Below are positions 14,679 to 18,175 of a DNA stretch of 18,175 nt, piece by piece. The DNA is taken from positions 1-18,175 of the forward strand of contig DVKT01000053.1 in NCBI GenBank assembly GCA_018715885.1, read 5' to 3'. The notes under the pieces are model-generated. The model was not told the origin of the DNA and ran no database searches. It was given only the letters and a program-made list of their open reading frames with translations. This stretch comes from Caccoplasma intestinavium. Its GTDB lineage: Bacteria > Bacteroidota > Bacteroidia > Bacteroidales > UBA11471. Both the position numbers and the translations under genes were made by a program. How positions within the stretch are numbered: the stretch's first letter is position 1; every line of letters starts with the position of its first letter.

Positions 14679-15158
14679 ATGGCAAGACAACTTCATCTAT
14701 CGGCAAAGATAACGGTTTGTCGTTATAATGAATTAACCGACAATGAAAAAATTTTGGTAGATAAGGCTCGTGCAGCCGTGAAAGGAGCATACGCCCCCTA
14801 TTCGGGCTTCCGTGTGGGTGCTGCGATAGAGCTGGCCGACGGGCGTATCATCACCGGGAGCAATCAGGAAAACGGATCTTACCCCGAAGGTCTTTGTGCC
14901 GAACGGGTAGCGCTTTTCTCCGCTGGGGCGATTTCGCACGACACGCCTCCGGTACTGCTGGCCATTGCCGCCGAAAACAACGGCGAGGAAGTCGTTTCTC
15001 CCATAACGCCCTGCGGGGCTTGCCGTCAGGTCATGCGCGAAACAGAACTCCGCTATGCCACACCGTTACGCACATTGATGTGCGGAGCCGAAGACATATA
15101 CATCGCCGAGTCTGCCGGTGATTTGCTGCCGCTGGGGTTTGAACTGCCTTCCCACTAA
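14679..15158 (+). CDS. cdd: Cytidine deaminase
   Basis: A 159-residue cytosolic enzyme of pyrimidine salvage that turns cytidine and deoxycytidine into uridine and deoxyuridine. Substrate-binding YAPYSGFRVGAA lies at 38-49. The zinc site is GLCAER (71-76), with C73 as ligand and E75 as the proton shuttle, and PCGACRQ (111-117), with C112 and C115 as ligands. Three cysteine ligands and this length are typical of the small tetrameric type. The extra N-terminal 15 or so residues before the first helix are common in Bacteroidota. It diverges from the glucosaminidase gene and lies 91 bases before the next GNAT gene. Confidence 0.94.
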   Translation: MARQLHLSAKITVCRYNELTDNEKILVDKARAAVKGAYAPYSGFRVGAAIELADGRIITGSNQENGSYPEGLCAERVALFSAGAISHDTPPVLLAIAAENNGEEVVSPITPCGACRQVMRETELRYATPLRTLMCGAEDIYIAESAGDLLPLGFELPSH

Positions 15159-15249
15159 AAAATATTTTTCTGTCGTTTTTTTATCTCGGCTTGCTTCTTT
15201 ACAGTAGGAACTTTCTTTGATTTTATTTTTACAGATAATAACTCTATAT

Positions 15250-15780
15250 ATGATACTGAAAAAGATAATCAAACGGACAGACTCACTGCTTGAAAAAGTT
15301 CCTGCACTCTACGAATCGGCTTTCCCTGATGACGAACGTATAGAGACAGAGAAGTTTATGATGATGATCGAGAATTGCCGATCGATGACCTTTTACGCTA
15401 TTACGGAAGATAATGAATTTTGCGGAATGGCGGTCATTTGGGAACTTGGCATTTGCCGCTATCTGCTTTATTTGGCTGTTCTCGAAGAAAAACGGAACCA
15501 AAATCTCGGTTCCATGACATTGGAACAACTTCTAAAAGAGTCGGATCTCCCTATTATAGGAGAAGTGGAGCGACCCGTCAATAATATAAATAAAAGAAGA
15601 ATAGAGTTTTACAAACGTAACGGCTTCCATATCGAAACGGAAAACCCTGTCATTTTGAACGAAGCCCATACGCATTCGACTTGTGTATTGCAACTCATTG
15701 CATCTTCCCCCTTGCAGAATGCCGATGAATGTCAAAAAAGAGTGGTTGATATTGTATATAAAAGTATGGAGGAGATATAG
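15250..15780 (+). CDS. GNAT family N-acetyltransferase
   Basis: A 176-residue putative acetyltransferase; acceptor unknown. The start at 15250 (MILKKIIKRTDS) is preferred over 15217, whose extra residues are not family-like. After N-terminal helices that include ALYESAFPDDERI (19-31), strands MTFYAITEDNEF and GMAVIWEL lead to the acetyl-CoA region YLAVLEEKRNQNLGSMTLEQLL (about 74-95). There KRNQNLGS stands in for the usual RGxGxG loop with its middle glycine lost. RIEFYKRNGFHIE (about 117-129) is a good GNAT motif B. The ALYESAFP opening resembles small Bacteroidota GNATs of unknown substrate. No clear promoter was found in the short gap after cytidine deaminase, so read-through from that gene is possible. 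Confidence 0.8.
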   Translation: MILKKIIKRTDSLLEKVPALYESAFPDDERIETEKFMMMIENCRSMTFYAITEDNEFCGMAVIWELGICRYLLYLAVLEEKRNQNLGSMTLEQLLKESDLPIIGEVERPVNNINKRRIEFYKRNGFHIETENPVILNEAHTHSTCVLQLIASSPLQNADECQKRVVDIVYKSMEEI

Positions 15781-15904
15781 TTTCCGAAATTTAGAAGGCT
15801 TTACTCTTCCCGGTTTTTTCTCTTATTGTTGCAACTGTCTGCCACCGTTTTGTTCGACAGGGAAACTTTATATTGAGGTTTGTTCGATTTTGGAAAGACG
15901 ATAA

Positions 15905-15934
15905 CGGGAATCCCGAATCAATTCCTTATCTTTG
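15905..15934 (+). promoter_or_regulatory. Promoter region of dnaX with small palindrome
   Basis: TATCTTTG at 15927-15934 matches the TAnnTTTG box and sits 24 bases before the dnaX ATG, giving a leader of about 18 nt. CGGGAATCCCG at 15905-15915, a 5-bp inverted repeat around one base, occupies the spacer side of the box where a -33 TTG would be expected; none is seen. The rest of 15781-15904 shows nothing I can support. Confidence 0.55.
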
Positions 15935-15958
15935 TCTTTTCGGTAGATAATTCTTTTT

Positions 15959-17770
15959 ATGGACAACTATATCGTCTCGGCTCGTAAGTATCGCCCCACA
16001 ACCTTCCGCTCTGTCGTCGGGCAAAAAGCTTTGGTACAGACGCTCAAAGCGGCGGTCGTTACCCGCAAACTGGCACACGCCTATCTTTTTTGCGGAACCC
16101 GGGGAGTGGGAAAAACCACTTGCGCCCGCATTTTTGCAAAGACCATCAACTGCGAACACCCTACACCCGACGGGGAGGCTTGTAACGAATGTGAGTCATG
16201 CCGTGCTTTCAATGAGCAGCGCTCGTACAACATCATCGAGCTCGATGCCGCATCGAACAACTCGGTCGACGAAATACGCAGCCTTATCGATAAAGTGCGC
16301 GTTCCGCCGCAACTCGGACGCTACAAGGTATTTATTATCGATGAGGTACATATGTTGTCGACGGCAGCGTTCAATGCGTTTCTGAAAACCCTCGAAGAAC
16401 CGCCCCATCATGCCATTTTCATATTGGCAACGACCGAGAAACACAAATTGTTGCCGACGATTCTGTCTCGTTGCCAGATTTACGATTTCCAGCGTATCAC
16501 CATTGAAGATATAGTCGAACACCTGCGTTATGTCGCTTCGCAGGAAGGTTTTACCGTCGACGACGATGCCTTGAATGTCATCGCCCGTAAGGCCGATGGC
16601 GGTATGCGCGACGCATTGTCTATTTTCGATCAGGTCGCCGCCTCCTCGGGTGGAAATATCACGTACCAGACGACGATAGAAAACCTCAATATTCTCGATT
16701 ACGACTATTATTTCAGGCTCACCGATGCACTGTTGGACGGTAATGTCCCGGAGGCCTTGCTCGTTTTCGACTCGGTATTGCGGGCTGGTTTCGGAGCGCA
16801 ACTTTTCGTCAACGGACTGAGCAGCCATTTCAGGGATCTCATGGTAAGTAAAGATGCGGCGACGCTCCCGTTGCTCGACGTCGGGACAGCTGTCGCCGAA
16901 CAATATGCCCGACAAGCCGAACGTTGCGACAAGGCTTTCCTCTACAAGGCGATGGATTTGAGCAACCGCTGCGACCTCGACTACCGTATCAGCAACAACA
17001 AACGTTTGCTCGTGGAATTGATGCTTATAAAGATATGCAGTCTCGGAATACCGCAAGAAATAGGACGGTCGTCCGAAGCAAGAATACTTTCGACCCCGTC
17101 AACTCCTGCCGCAAACCCTCGTCCAGCGGTGTCTCCGACCACCGCTCAAACAAATAAGTCGGTTGTGGAGGCCGCGGCACAATCGCCATCGGCAGCATCT
17201 GAACCCCAGCAGGAATACGGGCAACCCCGGACGGCAGGTGAAGAAGCAGCTCCGGCAGCCTCTCGCCTCCAAATTCCGAGACCGCAAGTCGCTACTCCGC
17301 AGGCAAAAATTCCGACTCGTAAAATTCCTCGTATTTCACTCAAACACGGTGTAGAGCCGGATCCTTCGGAAACGCCGGTGGCAACAGTCGAAACGACTGT
17401 CGAAATGAACGAGCCTTTTGCTCTCGATGCCCTGCATGAGGCATGGCTGCGTTTTACCAAAAAGATTCCTACCGAAACGGTACTGGTACAGACAATGTAT
17501 TTGTGTATGCCTCAAATGCTCGACGCCACAACATTCGAGGTCGTGGTCGATAACAGAGCCCAAATGGATAAGCTCAATGGCCGGGGGGCCGACCTGATGG
17601 CTTTCCTCCGCACGGAATTGCGCAATACACATCTTGAAATGCGGATTCGTGAACGTGAACGCGAAGAACGGCAAAAGGCATTCAGCCCCGGTGAACGATT
17701 TGTCATGCTGGCCGAAAAAAATCCCGAATTGAACAGACTGAAAGACATTTTCGGTCTGGAACTCTCTTAA
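15959..17770 (+). CDS. dnaX: DNA polymerase III gamma/tau subunit
   Basis: A 603-residue clamp-loader ATPase that loads the sliding clamp and ties the polymerase cores together at the fork. The AAA+ module occupies about 1-365. GTRGVGKT (46-53) is Walker A, VFIIDEVHM (124-132) Walker B, ATTE (157-160) sensor 1 and LSRC (169-172) the arginine-finger motif. C65, C75, C78 and C81 form the zinc-binding site. A Pro/Ala/Ser/Thr-rich linker covers about 365-455. A C-terminal domain at about 465-603 (DALHEAWLRFTKKIP onward) corresponds to the tau part that contacts polymerase. No A AAA AAG slippery site like that of E. coli was found in the linker, so gamma, if made, would arise another way. The start is fixed by MDNYIVSARKYRP, the usual opening. 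Confidence 0.95.
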   Translation: MDNYIVSARKYRPTTFRSVVGQKALVQTLKAAVVTRKLAHAYLFCGTRGVGKTTCARIFAKTINCEHPTPDGEACNECESCRAFNEQRSYNIIELDAASNNSVDEIRSLIDKVRVPPQLGRYKVFIIDEVHMLSTAAFNAFLKTLEEPPHHAIFILATTEKHKLLPTILSRCQIYDFQRITIEDIVEHLRYVASQEGFTVDDDALNVIARKADGGMRDALSIFDQVAASSGGNITYQTTIENLNILDYDYYFRLTDALLDGNVPEALLVFDSVLRAGFGAQLFVNGLSSHFRDLMVSKDAATLPLLDVGTAVAEQYARQAERCDKAFLYKAMDLSNRCDLDYRISNNKRLLVELMLIKICSLGIPQEIGRSSEARILSTPSTPAANPRPAVSPTTAQTNKSVVEAAAQSPSAASEPQQEYGQPRTAGEEAAPAASRLQIPRPQVATPQAKIPTRKIPRISLKHGVEPDPSETPVATVETTVEMNEPFALDALHEAWLRFTKKIPTETVLVQTMYLCMPQMLDATTFEVVVDNRAQMDKLNGRGADLMAFLRTELRNTHLEMRIREREREERQKAFSPGERFVMLAEKNPELNRLKDIFGLELS

Positions 17771-17782
17771 AATCAAATAGTC

Positions 17783-18032
17783 TGAGATACCTCATGATCA
17801 TTCAGAATGACACTTGACTGTCATTCTGAACGGAAGTAGTGGAGCGAAGAATCTCCCGCCAAGCGAGCCTATTGTGAGATCTCTCACTTACGTTCGAGAT
17901 GACAAGTATGTCATTCTGAAAGGCTCTGCCTTGAAGAATCTCTTCCGATAAAAGGTGGGAGATTCCTCGTATGCACTCGGAATGACAAGCGTCGCATTCC
18001 GACGACCATGAGAAAGGAAGAATCATCTCACC
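17783..18032. repeat. Intergenic inverted-repeat modules (cluster C)
   Basis: Left arms lie at about 17820-17856, 17910-17942 and 17992-18032 (degenerate). Right arms lie at about 17783-17812, 17874-17905 and 17957-17988. The end of the first right arm and the start of the next left arm form a perfect 11-bp hairpin, TTCAGAATGAC/GTCATTCTGAA (17801-17830, 8-nt loop), 30 bases after the dnaX stop; it may serve as the 3' end of the dnaX mRNA. An apparent frame on the minus strand is made wholly of these arms and is not a gene. Confidence 0.82.
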
Positions 18033-18131
18033 TAATAAAGTAATGATGATATACGGTGAGTATGTTATATATCTTTTTTCCCTCTTGAATGTTCGTACAC
18101 CTCAATAAAAAGATAAAACGAATACTATCTT

Positions 18132-18175
18132 ATGGATAATAAAAATGATGAAAATGTGATATATAATATTGATAT
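18132..18175 (+). CDS. Possible 5' end of a further gene, cut by the window edge
   Basis: Fourteen codons (MDNKNDENVIYNID) are open from the ATG at 18132 to the end of the window. Support is limited: TATCTTTT at 18070-18077 matches the -7 box in 5 of its 6 fixed positions, about 55 bases upstream, and the leader is A-rich as usual here. The fragment is far too short to identify. Confidence 0.3.
   Translation, partial: MDNKNDENVIYNID

Noticed and set aside
17456..17722. Programmed frameshift site in dnaX
   Set aside because: CAAAAAG near 17460 is not in the right phase for a slippery heptamer, and the A run near 17716 is too close to the end to make a gamma-like product.
17783..18032. CRISPR-like array
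   Set aside because: Copies alternate between two arm types, vary in length and sequence, have no uniform spacers and no cas genes nearby.

Overview
The window looks like chromosomal DNA of a gut-type Bacteroidota, most likely order Bacteroidales; I cannot name a genus with confidence. Evidence: several start sites are preceded by the Bacteroidota -7 box TAnnTTTG (TATCTTTG or TATATTTG). Shine-Dalgarno signals are mostly weak and leaders are A/T-rich. The protein set is typical: secreted GH29 fucosidase, a large modular pectinesterase with a Bacteroidales-style C-terminal tail, and a MutS-like protein with membrane segments. No rRNA, tRNA, CRISPR array, transposase or integrase was seen.

Layout. 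1-417 is a cluster of imperfect inverted-repeat modules. 464-2278 holds a terminator and a secreted alpha-L-fucosidase (-). 2279-2732 is a regulatory gap rich in inverted repeats, with the fucosidase and a secreted CE8 pectinesterase (2733-6170, +) diverging from it. 6171-6952 carries a long hairpin, a second repeat cluster, and a promoter with a palindrome over its -33 region. 6953-8815 is a membrane-anchored MutS-like ATPase, convergent by 20 bp with a secreted transglutaminase-like protein (8796-10364, -). 10596-11162 (-) is a GNAT acetyltransferase. 11413-13625 (+) is a compact three-gene cassette: a GNAT-like protein without an obvious acetyl-CoA loop, an IbrA-like PP-loop (DUF3440) protein and an IbrB-like ParB/sulfiredoxin-fold protein. 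Both internal junctions overlap by exactly 17 bp. 13698-14594 (-) is a secreted glucosaminidase with two LysM domains. 14679-15158 is cytidine deaminase, 15250-15780 another GNAT, 15959-17770 DnaX. A third repeat cluster (17783-18032) and possibly the first codons of a further gene close the window.

How the genes fit together. The fucosidase and pectinesterase share a regulatory gap and both act on extracellular glycans, so they may serve one polysaccharide-use program. DnaX, cytidine deaminase, glucosaminidase and the MutS-like protein look like ordinary chromosomal functions. The part most likely to be an under-described system is the 11413-13625 cassette: its tight overlaps imply co-translation, its PP-loop protein lacks the catalytic signature of true PAPS reductases, and its partner is ParB-like without being a chromosome-partitioning ParB.
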